Source: Candidatus Bilophila faecipullorum (GTDB lineage: Bacteria; Desulfobacterota; Desulfovibrionia; Desulfovibrionales; Desulfovibrionaceae). From it: a DNA stretch of 60,201 nt. Positions 47,812-56,478 of the stretch are shown in pieces (the first letter of the stretch is position 1; the number at the start of each line of letters is the position of its first letter). The notes below the pieces were generated by a model. That model made no database searches. It was not told where the DNA came from and was given only the letters and a program-made list of their open reading frames with translations. The stretch is from NCBI GenBank assembly GCA_944326695.1, contig CALVEZ010000023.1:1-60201 (forward strand). The letters are read 5' to 3'. Both the position numbers and the translations under genes were made by a program.

Positions 47812-48735
47812 TTAGAACGTATAGGAGGTGAGCCAGTGGCCGTAGCGCGGATCGTGGCCCTTGGCGGCCTTGAAGAAGGCTTCCTGCAGGGCCTTGGTCA
47901 CGGGCCCGGCGTGGCCTTCGCCGATGACGCGGTTGTCGAGCTCACGGATGGGCGTCAGTTCGGCGGCGGTGCCGCTGAAGAAGGCTTCGTCGGCGTAGTA
48001 GACCTCGTCGCGGGTGAAGAGCTGTTCTTCCACGGTGTAGCCGAGGTCGCGGGCGATGGTGATGATCGAGTCGCGGGTGATGCCGTCGAGGATGGCGGTC
48101 AGCGGCGGGGTCTTGATCACGCCCTTGCGGACGATGAAGAAGTTTTCGCCGGTCGCTTCGCACACATAGCCGTTGGTGTCGAGCATGAGGGCTTCATCGT
48201 AGCCGTCGTGTTTGACTTCCATCTTGGCCAGCACGGAGTTGACGTAGTTGCCCGCGGCCTTGGACTTGCTCATGAGGGTGTTGACGTGCATCCGGGCGAA
48301 GGAGCTCGTCTTGACGCGGATGCCCAGTTCCAGCGCTTCCGCGCCGAGATACGCGCCCCACGGCCACGCGGCGATGATCGTATGGGTGGGGTTGTTGCCC
48401 GGATAGACGCCCATGTCGCCAGCGCCCGCGAAGGCGAGGGGACGGATGTAGCCTTCCGGCAGCTTGTTGGCGACCAGCGTATCAATGATGGCCTTGGAGA
48501 TTTCCTCGGCAGAGTAGGGGATGTCGAGGCCCAGGATTTTGGCGGAGTTGATGAGGCGCTTGGAATGCTCCGGCAGACGGAAGACCGCGGAGGTGCCGTC
48601 CGGACAGGCGTAGGTACGGATACCTTCAAAGACGCCGGTGCCGTAATGAAGACCGTGGGTCAGAACATGAACCTGAGCCTGATCCCAGGGGACCAGTTTC
48701 CCGTCGAACCAGATGGATTCCATTTTTTGAAGCAT
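47812..48735 (-). CDS. ilvE: Branched-chain amino acid aminotransferase
   Basis: PLP fold-type IV transaminase for Leu, Ile and Val. The Schiff-base lysine lies in SKSKAAGNY near residues 156-164. [25 protein letters not shown] and the [14 protein letters not shown] segment are typical. 307 residues, normal. It lies upstream of dnaX in the same orientation. The first start codon ([10 protein letters not shown]) is used; MESIWF four codons in is the more usual N-terminus. Confidence 0.95.
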   Translation of the reverse strand: MLQKMESIWFDGKLVPWDQAQVHVLTHGLHYGTGVFEGIRTYACPDGTSAVFRLPEHSKRLINSAKILGLDIPYSAEEISKAIIDTLVANKLPEGYIRPLAFAGAGDMGVYPGNNPTHTIIAAWPWGAYLGAEALELGIRVKTSSFARMHVNTLMSKSKAAGNYVNSVLAKMEVKHDGYDEALMLDTNGYVCEATGENFFIVRKGVIKTPPLTAILDGITRDSIITIARDLGYTVEEQLFTRDEVYYADEAFFSGTAAELTPIRELDNRVIGEGHAGPVTKALQEAFFKAAKGHDPRYGHWLTSYTF

Positions 48736-48962
48736 GGGGTGTACCTCTAGGGCCCCGCAGGGCGAATTCGTTTGTGCGCTCCGGTAGATGGAGCGTTGCG
48801 ATCCATTACGCTAAGTGAAAGCGCGTCGAGGGTCAAGGGGGCGGGGCCGCCTTCTCGCGGGAATGCCTTGTTTCCCGCCCGGATGCGTGCTCTTTCCTTT
48901 TGGGGAAAAGGTACGTAAGCTGAAAGCCGCCTCGCAGGGCGTATCATAATAAAGGGAGTCCT

Positions 48963-49196
48963 ATGGATCAGCCTCTGCCTTTTGAAATACCGAGCGTGAC
49001 CGTGCTGCTCCAGCCGGAGGAGAAGGTCATCGAAATCCCCCGCCACAAGGTCAAGACGGTCAAGCTTCTGCTCAAGCATCTGGGCATACGCGAATGCACC
49101 GCGCTGGTGGCGCGCGGCCGCGAGCTGCTCACCCCCGACCGCGCCGTTCTGCCGCACGACCATTTATTGGTAAGGAAAGTAACGTCGAGCGGATGA
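48963..49196 (+). CDS. Orphan ubiquitin-like sulfur-carrier-type protein with a Ser-Ser-Gly tail
   Basis: 77 residues with the beta-grasp pattern of ThiS/MoaD/TtuB: VTVLLQPEEKVIEI (strands 1-2), TVKLLLKHLGI (helix), ALVARGRELLTPDRAVLPHDHLLVRKV (last strands). It ends Ser-Ser-Gly, so the usual Gly-Gly is missing and only the terminal glycine is kept. GGGAG is five bases before the ATG. No activating enzyme or thiolase is next to it; the E1-like protein is 45 kb away at 2920. It might serve tRNA thiolation or cofactor synthesis with a distant partner. It ends in a hairpin repeat. Confidence 0.7.
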   Translation: MDQPLPFEIPSVTVLLQPEEKVIEIPRHKVKTVKLLLKHLGIRECTALVARGRELLTPDRAVLPHDHLLVRKVTSSG

Positions 49197-49207
49197 GATG
49201 AGAAGCA

Positions 49208-49320
49208 TTGGAGGGGGAGGGGGAAACTTTCTAGAAAGTTTCCCCCTCCCCCTCCAAACCTCCCCCTCCCTCTTCAAAGACGTTCGACTGGTGGGGAGGC
49301 TGCGCGCCGGGAGTCCCTGC
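49208..49320 (+). repeat. 3'-end hairpin repeat, copy R3
   Basis: A perfect 50-base palindrome (49208-49232 with 49233-49257) begins 11 bases after the preceding stop codon. The tail (49258-49320) has TTCAAAGACGTTCGAC then TGGTGGGGAGGC, as in R1 and R2. Confidence 0.9.
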
Positions 49321-49441
49321 CGGGCGGGGCGTCCGGGCAGGGCGGTCGTGTTGTGCATTGGGAAGGGAAGGCTCCTTGCGCGGGAGTCCGGAGAGCGTGG
49401 AGGAAGGCATCGTGGCCCATTGGGAGGAGGGAGAAAAGAGT

Positions 49442-49876
49442 TTAGAGGGCTACGAAGAAGATCACCGCGCCGAGGATGAGAGCGAGGAGGATAAAGCCGA
49501 AAGAGAAGGCGAGAAGGAGAAAGAGGGCCTGATAAATAAGGATGGGGAACATGAGGAAGGAAAAAAGGCGCGCCAAAAGTGCGTAGGAAGGCCGACCGGA
49601 AAAGCGTTTTGCGCTTCTGGCGATGCCTCGGCTGACAAGGTGCGTTGAAGCAGCCATCGCTCCCAAAAGCAGGCTGAACGCGCAGAAGCTTCCCCATGTT
49701 CCGAGAGATTGATGGAGAAAGCCGACGCTCCGGGGCGCGAGAAAGACGCCCAGCCCAGTCAGGGCAGCCGTCCAGAACAGGACCACGAACAAGCCGCACG
49801 CGCAGCTTGTGCCCAGCGGAAGCTCTCCGGCGGACAGACGCCGTAAGAAGGAACGTTGGGGCGGCGGGGAATCCAT
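49442..49876 (-). CDS. Small membrane protein, tandem paralogue 2
   Basis: 144 residues with four hydrophobic helices and a basic N-terminus. It shares the start RSFLRRLSAGELPLGTSCACG with the upstream gene's RSFLKRLKAGWLPLGTSCLWG and a similar helix pattern, so the two are a duplication. No family recognised. GC and codon use fit the genome. It begins 91 bases after the paralogue stop and is transcribed away from the R3 repeat. Confidence 0.6.
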   Translation of the reverse strand: MDSPPPQRSFLRRLSAGELPLGTSCACGLFVVLFWTAALTGLGVFLAPRSVGFLHQSLGTWGSFCAFSLLLGAMAASTHLVSRGIARSAKRFSGRPSYALLARLFSFLMFPILIYQALFLLLAFSFGFILLALILGAVIFFVAL

Positions 49877-49967
49877 ACACGTTTTCCTTGTCGTCTGGGG
49901 TGGAGCTCTTCAGCGCGGAGGCTTGTCTTTTGCTTTTGACGTGAGGAAGAAGCTTTCGGGAAGCGCT

Positions 49968-50447
49968 TCAGGAAGGCATCCCCGTCATCAGCAGGATGAT
50001 GAGAGGGATGAGCACGGCAAGGCCCGCGACATACTGGAAAATGGTTTCGAGAAGTGCCCACACGGGTTCATGGAAGAGGAAGAAGAGAAGCCCGAAGAAG
50101 CCGAGAAGAAGGAGAAAGGCGAAGCCGCGCGCCACAGAAGCATGGATGGGAGGCCCCCTGAACCGCCGCGCGCTGGCATGGATGCCTTTCCGGGCGCAGC
50201 GGATCGTGTTTCGCATGATCACAGCGTAGAGCATTCCCGCCGCCCACAAGCCCCCTGTGCCGAGGAAAGCTTCAAGAGGCGTGTGGCAAGGCCCCGCAAG
50301 AAGGGCCTTCGCCCCGAGACCCGCCATGGTCCAGAAGAGCAGCAGGCCAGCCCCCCAGAGGCAGCTTGTCCCAAGGGGAAGCCATCCGGCTTTCAGGCGC
50401 TTCAGGAAGGAGCGCTTTCTGGGCGCGTTGTGTATCACCAGCCTCAT
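49968..50447 (-). CDS. Small membrane protein, tandem paralogue 1
   Basis: 159 residues, four hydrophobic helices, basic cytoplasmic N-terminus and the PLGTSC motif in the loop before helix 1. A second basic segment (RNTIRCARKGIHASARRFRG) between helices 2 and 3 corresponds to RGIARSAKRFSG in the paralogue. Unknown function. The pair may form a heteromeric membrane complex, an idea based only on tandem duplication and shared layout. Confidence 0.6.
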   Translation of the reverse strand: MRLVIHNAPRKRSFLKRLKAGWLPLGTSCLWGAGLLLFWTMAGLGAKALLAGPCHTPLEAFLGTGGLWAAGMLYAVIMRNTIRCARKGIHASARRFRGPPIHASVARGFAFLLLLGFFGLLFFLFHEPVWALLETIFQYVAGLAVLIPLIILLMTGMPS

Positions 50448-50629
50448 GCGCCGACGCTACCATCAGGCGCAGCGGACGGCAATTTTCCGCAACGCGGAGA
50501 CGCCCGGAAAGGCGGTCCTGCATGGCCGTCCTTCCGGGCGTGGTTGTATAGGGGTATGGTCGAGGAGGCGAAGGGCTTGCCGGGTCACGGATGAACAACC
50601 CCGGAAAGCAAACCCTTACGCGGCAGGGT

Positions 50630-51259
50630 TTAATAGCCGGGCATCATGGGCATGGGTTGCATCATCATACCGGGATGGTGATAGCCGCCCATCATGCCGG
50701 GGCCGTATCCGCCCATGCCGTGATAGCCGCCGTAGCCGCCCATCATGCCGCCCATGCCGTAACCGCCCATCGGCCCGTAATTGCCGTTATAGTCGCGCTG
50801 GCCGCGAGGACCGCGCATCCCCTGATGCATGGAGCAGCGGGTGTAGCCGTCGGAGCAGGTGCCCCGGCCGATGTTGATGCCGAGTTCGCTTGAGAGCTTG
50901 TCGGCCATCGAGTCATGTACCTTGATCATCTGCGTGTGCAGGGAAGCGATTTCCGCCGACAGCTTGGCGATGGCTTCCTGATCCGGGTTGGGCATGGCCG
51001 CCATGCTTTGCAGCTCAAGGCGTTTGGCCATCATCTTTTCGCGCAGGGGCAGCATGGCCTCTTCCGTGGATTTCATGATGTCGTTGTATTTGGTCCGTTT
51101 TTCGGGAGACAAGCCGCGATAGGCCGCGTTGTTGTCGAAAGAGCTGACGGGCGGCATGTCCGCGTTGTCGTTGTTTTCCGCCTTGGCGAGGCTCAGTGCC
51201 CCGCAGGTGAAGGAAGCGGAAAGAGCCAGAACGAGAAAGGTTTTGGAATACAGGCGCAT
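50630..51259 (-). CDS. ZraP/Spy-like periplasmic protein with Gly/Met/His-rich tail
   Basis: Signal peptide (residues 1-27, ending SLAKA), then a helical hairpin like ZraP/CpxP: YRGLSPEKRTKYNDIM, an LREKMMAKRLELQ helix, and AKLSAEIASLHTQMIKVHD. From residue 145 the chain is Gly/Tyr/Met/His-rich (MGGYGMGGMMGG repeats, HHPGMMMQPMP), suited to binding copper or other soft metals. 209 residues. ZraP-type proteins act as metal-binding envelope chaperones. GGAGG precedes the start. It is a single gene. Confidence 0.8.
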   Translation of the reverse strand: MRLYSKTFLVLALSASFTCGALSLAKAENNDNADMPPVSSFDNNAAYRGLSPEKRTKYNDIMKSTEEAMLPLREKMMAKRLELQSMAAMPNPDQEAIAKLSAEIASLHTQMIKVHDSMADKLSSELGINIGRGTCSDGYTRCSMHQGMRGPRGQRDYNGNYGPMGGYGMGGMMGGYGGYHGMGGYGPGMMGGYHHPGMMMQPMPMMPGY

Positions 51260-51385
51260 GGCCGTAACCTCCGGTTTTGATGTGTCATTACCGGAAGCAT
51301 AGGGAGGGGCGGGAGGCGAGACAATGATTGTTTCGCTGAGAGGCGTGAGGGCCGGGGCAAGGGTTGGCCCCCGGAAAAAGGCCGC

Positions 51386-51415
51386 AAAAAAAGGACTCCG
51401 GCAAACCGGAATCCT
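51386..51415 (-). terminator. Terminator of tRNA-Pro
   Basis: On the minus strand, AGGATTCCGG/CCGGAGTCCT (one G-U pair) with loop TTTG is followed by seven U. It lies 9 bases beyond the tRNA 3' end. Confidence 0.92.
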
Positions 51416-51424
51416 TCGCTTTTC

Positions 51425-51501
51425 TGGTCGGAGCGACTGGATTCGAACCAGCGACCCCCTGGTCCCAAACCAGGTGCGCTACCAAGCTGCGCCACGCTCC
51501 G
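51425..51501 (-). tRNA. tRNA-Pro (anticodon UGG)
   Basis: Acceptor stem CGGAGCG/CGCTCCG, D-arm GCGCAGCTTGGTAGCGC, anticodon stem CCTGG/CCAGG with TGG in the loop, T-arm GTTCGAATC. Discriminator A and CCA are encoded. 77 bases with CCA. A terminator follows at once, and pal lies 52 bases upstream in the same orientation. Confidence 0.97.
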
Positions 51502-51505
51502 CAAG

Positions 51506-51538
51506 GCTCACGCCGTCTTGCGGGAAGACGGCGTGAGC
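51506..51538 (-). terminator. Hairpin between pal and tRNA-Pro
   Basis: A perfect 14-bp stem GCTCACGCCGTCTT/AAGACGGCGTGAGC with a 5-base loop, 15 bases after the pal stop. No U-tract, so it may protect the pal mRNA 3' end or act as a processing site ahead of the tRNA. Confidence 0.7.
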
Positions 51539-51553
51539 ATCAGGAAAACATCA

Positions 51554-52051
51554 TTACTTCGCGATAACGCGGAAGTCGTCGCGGCGGTTCTGAGCCCACA
51601 CGGAAGGACCGGTGCCTTCAACGGCGGGACGTTCCTTGCCGTAGGAGATCATTTCCATCTGGTCGGGGTTCACGCCGAGCATGACGAGGTATTCGTAAGC
51701 GGCGCGGGCGCGGCGTTCGCCGAGGGCGAGGTTGTATTCCTGCGTGCCACGGGCGTCGCAGTTGCCTTCGATGCGCACGCGGATGCTGGGATACGCCTTC
51801 ATGAGCTCGGCCTTCTGGCGGAGCATGTCGCGGGATTCGGCCTTGATGTCGGACTTGTCGAAGTCGAAGTACACGACGCCGTCGGAAATGGCCTGAGCGG
51901 CGCGTTCGATGGCGGCGGCAGCGGCGGAGCCGTCATCGGTAGCGACGACGGGGGCCGTGTCAGTGGCGGTCTGCTTCTTCGCGCAACCAAAACCGGCGCC
52001 CATAGCCACAACGAGAGCCAAAACGAGAGTCAAGCGTTTGAAAGTGTTCAT
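51554..52051 (-). CDS. pal: Peptidoglycan-associated lipoprotein Pal
   Basis: Lipoprotein signal (residues 1-18, cleavage before Cys in GAGFGCAKK) and a C-terminal OmpA-like domain with YFDFDKSDI, the diaminopimelate-binding GNCDARGTQEYNLALGERRA, and SYGKERP. 165 residues. The start at 52051 has GAGGAAAAAGAG upstream and gives the lipobox the correct position. It tethers the outer membrane to peptidoglycan and interacts with TolB, encoded 240 bases upstream. Confidence 0.95.
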   Translation of the reverse strand: MNTFKRLTLVLALVVAMGAGFGCAKKQTATDTAPVVATDDGSAAAAAIERAAQAISDGVVYFDFDKSDIKAESRDMLRQKAELMKAYPSIRVRIEGNCDARGTQEYNLALGERRARAAYEYLVMLGVNPDQMEMISYGKERPAVEGTGPSVWAQNRRDDFRVIAK

Positions 52052-52293
52052 CTCTTTTTCCTCCTGAACGGGAAGTCCCCGTACAGAAAACGGTTGATAA
52101 AATTCCTTCTTCCTTGCATGCGCATCCTCGCACACGCAAGGGCTGAAGGTTATTCCGGCAAATCTGTATTGTCAAGCTGGTAAGGGCCTGTTTCGCCCTT
52201 TTGCAGCAATCTTTCACGCCTCTCAACGAGCGCGGCGCGGCGATGGGGAAATCCCGCCGCCGCGCCGCAAGGTTTTCGTTGTCTCTGGCGAGG

Positions 52294-53616
52294 TTAGCGC
52301 GGAATGGCTCCCCAGCGCGGGAAGGAGGCGTCGCCGCTGCCGGTGGGCACCTTCTTCGGGTCGCCGCCGTGCCGGGTGGTCAGGTAAATCTGGTTTTGGC
52401 CGCCCCTGTTGGAGGTGAAGGCGATGAAGTAGCTGTCCGGCGCGAAGGAGGGCAGGACGTCGTTGCCCGGCCCGAAGGAGACCTGGCGTTCCGCTCCGGA
52501 GGCGAGGTCCTGCACGAAAATGCGGTTGCCGTTGGGCGTCAGGCGTGAAAACACGATGAGCGTCCCGTCCGGGCTCATGCTCGGCTCGGTGTTGTAGTTG
52601 CCCTGCCTGGTGACGCGGGTGACCGCGCCGGAGGCGAGGTCCTTCATGAAAATCTGCGGGCCGCCCATGCGGTTGGAGGTGAAGGCCATCTTGGTGCCCG
52701 CCGCGTCGAAGGTGGGGGAGACGTTGATGGTGCCGTTCGCCTCAAGGGTGCGTTCCTTCTGGAAGGCGTGGTTGAGCAGGAAGATGTCGGGGTTCTTGCC
52801 CGTGGACAGGCTCACCGCAACCTTGTTGCCCGGGGTGAAGGTGGGGCCGATGACGGTGTTGCCGGGGAAGCGGATGCGCTGCACGCGGTTGGTGAGGCGA
52901 TCCCATACGCCGAGGGCGTGGCTTTTGTCGTCCATGTGGCTGAAGACGATGAAGCGGCCATCAAGCGACCACGAGGGCGACATGGCGATGCCGGGGATGT
53001 CGGTGATCTTGCGCAGGTTGCGCCCGGTGGGCTTGGTGATCCAGACGTCGCGCTTGTTTTTGCCGCTGTTTTTCACAAAGGCGAGGGTGGCGAGGAAGAA
53101 GTCGCCATGCCCGGTGAGCGCCTTCATGAGATCGGCGCAGAAGCGGTCGGCCACGTCCTGCACTTCGTTTTTGGTGACGCCGCTGTAGGCGTTGCCGAAG
53201 ACGAACTGGCCGGAAAAGGTTTCGTAGACCCGCAGCTCGACGGTGGAGCCGGAGCCGTCACCCTGCGGCCATCCGGCGGTCACGAGCAGGTCCGCCCCCG
53301 CGAGCTGGAAGCGTTTGAAGTCCACGTTCGGCGGCTGATAGCCCGCCAGCGTGGTGCCGCCGAGCACCGCCTTGGGATCGGTGAGCTGCATGAAGGGCAG
53401 GAAGCTGAGGTTTTCGTTGATGGCGGCGTCCAGCTCCTTGCCGAGCCCCTGTGCGGGCTGGCCGGAGCTGAGGGGGGTCGCCATGGCCAGTTTGACGATG
53501 TTCTGGCCCGGTCCGTAAATGTCGACCTGCATGGCCGCCTGAGCGGGCAGGGCGGCGAAGAACGCCGCGAGGCCGAGCAGGAGCAGCGCCTTGGAGAACA
53601 GTCGGAATGGTTTCAT
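52294..53616 (-). CDS. tolB: Tol-Pal system protein TolB
   Basis: Periplasmic protein, 440 residues. Signal peptide (residues 1-27, ending AQAA), N-terminal domain with the TolA-binding start MQVDIYGPGQN, then a six-blade propeller with repeats such as SPSWSLDGRFIVFSHM, SPTFDAAGTKMAFTSNR, EPSMSPDGTLIVFSR and LPSFAPDSYFIAFTSNR. The start at 53616 has AAAGG upstream; a longer frame adds a stretch without a signal. It couples TolA to Pal during envelope constriction. Second gene after the TolA-III-like gene. Confidence 0.95.
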   Translation of the reverse strand: MKPFRLFSKALLLLGLAAFFAALPAQAAMQVDIYGPGQNIVKLAMATPLSSGQPAQGLGKELDAAINENLSFLPFMQLTDPKAVLGGTTLAGYQPPNVDFKRFQLAGADLLVTAGWPQGDGSGSTVELRVYETFSGQFVFGNAYSGVTKNEVQDVADRFCADLMKALTGHGDFFLATLAFVKNSGKNKRDVWITKPTGRNLRKITDIPGIAMSPSWSLDGRFIVFSHMDDKSHALGVWDRLTNRVQRIRFPGNTVIGPTFTPGNKVAVSLSTGKNPDIFLLNHAFQKERTLEANGTINVSPTFDAAGTKMAFTSNRMGGPQIFMKDLASGAVTRVTRQGNYNTEPSMSPDGTLIVFSRLTPNGNRIFVQDLASGAERQVSFGPGNDVLPSFAPDSYFIAFTSNRGGQNQIYLTTRHGGDPKKVPTGSGDASFPRWGAIPR

Positions 53617-53757
53617 GATGCCTTTCAGGGGGGTTGAGGTGAGCGGGAAGGCCGCACAGCCTTTCCTGAAAAAGGGGATGGCGGTCGGTTTTTTCGGTAA
53701 AAAGGTCTCCCGGAACAAGCCACGGAAGACCTCTTGCAAACGTGGGCGGAGTCTAGA

Positions 53758-54447
53758 TCAATTGTTTTTGAGGGTAAAGAGGAGTCGCATGGTCGTGGGC
53801 TGCGAACCCTCGGGACGCGGCGGGATGACGCCCTCCCGGATGACTCCGGTCAGGACGGCGTTGTCAACATCGGGCCTCCCCGACGATTTCGAGACTTCCA
53901 TCTGCTCGATGCCTCCGGTCGCGTTGATCCGCAGGGTCAGTTCCACGGTGTACTCGCCGTTTGCACCCTGCGGTATCTGAATATAGGGCTTGGCCCGGAA
54001 CATGATCTCCTCGGCGTAGCTGCGCTGCTGCGGCGCGGCCGCCTGAGGCTGCGCGGGGCCGCCGAAGGCGGAACGGTCCGTAGCGAAGGTCAGGAAGACC
54101 TCCGTAATGGCCCCATAGGGCGGCGTGCCGAAGGAACCCGCACGGACCACGGACTGACAGGGGGATTCGTCGAGTGCCGCATTGCCGGACTTGCGGATGG
54201 CTTCACAGTAGAGTGGCCGCCCGTCGCTGCCGATGCGCAGGGAGATGGTCACCACCCCCGACGCGCCCGCCGGGGGCTGCCATACCGGAAGCAGCTTTTC
54301 CAGCACGTCGGCGGCATAGCCGCCCGCGCCGTCCGCCCCCGCGATGAGCGGCATCCCCGGGACTTGCGTTTCGGCGGCCATGCCCGTCAGGGCGCAGCCG
54401 AGGGCCACTCCCGCCGCAGCCGCTATGGACAGCATCGTTTTGTGCAT
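53758..54447 (-). CDS. Periplasmic protein with two tandem TolA-III/TonB-like domains
   Basis: 229 residues. A signal peptide (residues 1-24, ending GMAA) replaces the membrane anchor of TolA. Two related domains follow: residues 40-125 (GVVTISLRIGSDGRPLYCEAIRKSG, broken by a Cys) and 145-229 (YTVELTLRINATGGIEQMEVSKSSG, VIPPRPEG). The second closely parallels the TolA C-terminus here, VQVNVKLDSSGKVLSCTIARSSG. Two cysteines in domain 1 (YCEA and SPCQS) may form a disulfide. It lies between tolA and tolB, so it probably binds TolB or Pal as a soluble TolA-like partner. Confidence 0.7.
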   Translation of the reverse strand: MHKTMLSIAAAAGVALGCALTGMAAETQVPGMPLIAGADGAGGYAADVLEKLLPVWQPPAGASGVVTISLRIGSDGRPLYCEAIRKSGNAALDESPCQSVVRAGSFGTPPYGAITEVFLTFATDRSAFGGPAQPQAAAPQQRSYAEEIMFRAKPYIQIPQGANGEYTVELTLRINATGGIEQMEVSKSSGRPDVDNAVLTGVIREGVIPPRPEGSQPTTMRLLFTLKNN

Positions 54448-54890
54448 CGTTCGCTCCTCGTTTCGCTTATAAGTACGCGTCCGTTTCCCTTTTTACCCAA
54501 GCCCTCGCCAAAAGGCCAGACCTCTAGAAGGGGGAATCGGCGGGCAAGGTTGCCCCTCAAGCCGTTTCGCCCCCTTCCCCGCTCTTTCATTTTCCCCTCA
54601 TCCAAACGCCGGACCGCCTTTCCGCGCCCCGTGTTGACGGCAGCCGTTTTCCCGTAGCGTCTCTATGGGAATCGTCCCTCCGGACACTTGCCCGGAGAAA
54701 GCGGTCGGACCCGCCCCTACGCAGTCCTTTTCAACAAAGTGTCCGCCTCGCGCACAGCCGAGAGCCTTCTCCACTCGGGGCTTGCCGCGTCCACAACCAC
54801 GCAGTACCCCTTGGCCCGCTCTTTCCGCAGGAGGCCCACCGCGCCCCACGCTTCCAAGACGGGAAAGATGATGAAAGGGATTCGATAAGG
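54448..54890. other. Gap between tolA and the TolA-III-like gene
   Basis: No gene supported. It holds the R4 tail at its right side. A promoter for the minus-strand tolB unit is expected near 54460-54500, but none could be assigned with confidence. Confidence 0.5.
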
Positions 54891-54972
54891 TCGAAAGTCT
54901 TGGGAAAGGGTGGGGGAGGCTTGGAGGGGGAGGGGAAACCTTTCTCCAGAAAGGTTTCCCCTCCCCCTCCAA
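54891..54972 (-). repeat. 3'-end hairpin repeat, copy R4 (downstream of tolA)
   Basis: A perfect 25-bp stem (54921-54945 with 54948-54972) lies 18 bases after the tolA stop on the minus strand. The apex is AAACCTTTC/GAAAGGTTT, one pair longer than R1 and changed on both arms. The tail carries CCCAAGACTTTCGA and then diverges from the other copies. Confidence 0.85.
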
Positions 54973-54990
54973 CATTGCCTCGCCTCACCT

Positions 54991-55974
54991 TTACATGAGT
55001 TCCTGCGTATTGAACGTAATAAGGAGTTCCTGCTGCTCCGGCGTGGGGGGCGGCGGCAGGACTTTGGTCCTGATGACGGCGTTGACCGCTGAGGCGTCCA
55101 CCTCGGCGCGGCCGGAACTGCGCGCTATGGTGCAGCTCAGGACCTTGCCGCTGGAGTCCAGCTTGACGTTGACCTGCACCGCGAGGTTGCGGCCCGAATA
55201 GGTCGGGATGCTCCAGTTGGGACGCACCGCCAGGATGACCTGCCCCATGTAGACGTCGTAAATGCCGCCTCCGCCGGGCCCGTCGCCTTCGCCGCCGCCA
55301 CCGCCGCCGGCTCCTCCGGCGTTCTTCTGGAATTCCGCCAGCGCCCCGGCCACGGAGGACTTGCCGCTCTTGTTGCCGGAACCGCGCGGCCCGGCCTTCT
55401 TCTTGGCGTCCGCGAGGGCATCGGCCAGCGCCTTGCTCGGATCGACTCCGTCCTTCTTCTTGTCGGACGGCTTGGCGGGCTTGGCCTTCTCGTCGTTTTT
55501 CTTCTCGTCCTTGGAAGCGTCCTTCTTGTCTTTCTTGTCGTCTTCCTTGGGCGTTTCCTTCGGCTTTTCTTTGGGTTTTTCCTTGGGCGTTTCTTCCTCT
55601 TCCTCAGGCTCGGGCTTTTTGGGCGTCTTTTTCTCGGCCAGCGCGACGGCGTCCTTCTTGGGTTCCGGCTTCGGCTTCGGGCGGGATTCCCGCTTGGGCT
55701 CGGCCTTGGGCTGGACGATGTCTTCCCGGACCACGGGCACGGCGCTGGACTGCTGCTCCGCGGGGGCGGGCTGCGGCGCTGCCTTGGTGGGCGTGGGCTT
55801 CCCCTGCGGGCCGAGCACGGGGGAGGCCGTGCGGTTGCCGCCGGGCGCGCCCATGTTCACGCTGATCTGCATCATGGGCTGATCAAGCTTGATCGGCGGC
55901 GAAGCGGGCCAGAAGAAGACCAGCAGCACCAGCGCCAGATGCAGGAGGATGGAAAAGAAATAACTGCCAAACAT
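54991..55974 (-). CDS. tolA: Energy-transducing protein TolA
   Basis: 327 residues. A single N-terminal membrane helix (SILLHLALVLLVFFW, residues 8-22) includes the Ser-His pair used to contact TolQ. A long charged Lys/Glu/Pro region (about 60-185) spans the periplasm, and a Gly stretch (about 217-235) leads to a C-terminal TonB/TolA-III domain with IARSSGRAEVDASAV. It links the TolQR motor to TolB-Pal. It begins 60 bases after tolR and ends in the R4 repeat. The middle region is more acidic and Pro-rich than in E. coli TolA. Confidence 0.9.
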   Translation of the reverse strand: MFGSYFFSILLHLALVLLVFFWPASPPIKLDQPMMQISVNMGAPGGNRTASPVLGPQGKPTPTKAAPQPAPAEQQSSAVPVVREDIVQPKAEPKRESRPKPKPEPKKDAVALAEKKTPKKPEPEEEEETPKEKPKEKPKETPKEDDKKDKKDASKDEKKNDEKAKPAKPSDKKKDGVDPSKALADALADAKKKAGPRGSGNKSGKSSVAGALAEFQKNAGGAGGGGGGEGDGPGGGGIYDVYMGQVILAVRPNWSIPTYSGRNLAVQVNVKLDSSGKVLSCTIARSSGRAEVDASAVNAVIRTKVLPPPPTPEQQELLITFNTQELM

Positions 55975-56034
55975 GAATGGGTCTGCCTTTTTCCCGGATG
56001 TCCGGCGCGGGGTGCGCCGCCGCTGCGGGCTTTC

Positions 56035-56469
56035 CTATTTGTTGCCCTTTTTCCCCGCCGCGGGAACGTCTTCGCGCAGGGCCACGACGCCGAGCTTGTC
56101 GATTCCGGCTTCCCGGATGCGCCCCATGACGTCTACGACGAGCCCGTAGGAGACATCCTTGTCGGCCTGGAGGAAAAGCTGCTTGTTCTGCTGTTTGACC
56201 AGAAGGTCGATTTTGTCCTGCAATTCGTCGACCGTGACTTCGTAGCTGTCAAGGAAAATGGCCCCGTCCTTGCGGATGGTGAGGACCATGTTGTCCGATT
56301 CGGTGGGCAGCGTGTCCACGGCCCGCGTTTGCGGCAGGTCGACGTCGAGCCCTTCGGTCATCATGGGCGCGGTGACCATAAAAATAATGAGCAGCACGAG
56401 CATGACGTCGACGAACGGCGTCACGTTGATTTCCGAGACGAAGCCCTTGCCTCCGAGAGAAGCTCCCAT
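56035..56469 (-). CDS. tolR: TolR/ExbD-family motor subunit
   Basis: 144 residues. One membrane helix (residues 19-38) with the essential aspartate in [18 protein letters not shown], then a periplasmic ExbD domain ([28 protein letters not shown]). Proton movement through TolQR drives TolA. It begins 9 bases after tolQ. The GKKGNK tail is unremarkable. Confidence 0.94.
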   Translation of the reverse strand: MGASLGGKGFVSEINVTPFVDVMLVLLIIFMVTAPMMTEGLDVDLPQTRAVDTLPTESDNMVLTIRKDGAIFLDSYEVTVDELQDKIDLLVKQQNKQLFLQADKDVSYGLVVDVMGRIREAGIDKLGVVALREDVPAAGKKGNK

Positions 56470-56478
56470 AGCCGGCTC

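Noticed and set aside
51425..51501. tRNA-Pro as an integrative-element attachment site
   Set aside because: No duplicated tRNA 3' end and no integrase gene nearby; the tRNA has its own terminator and normal neighbours.
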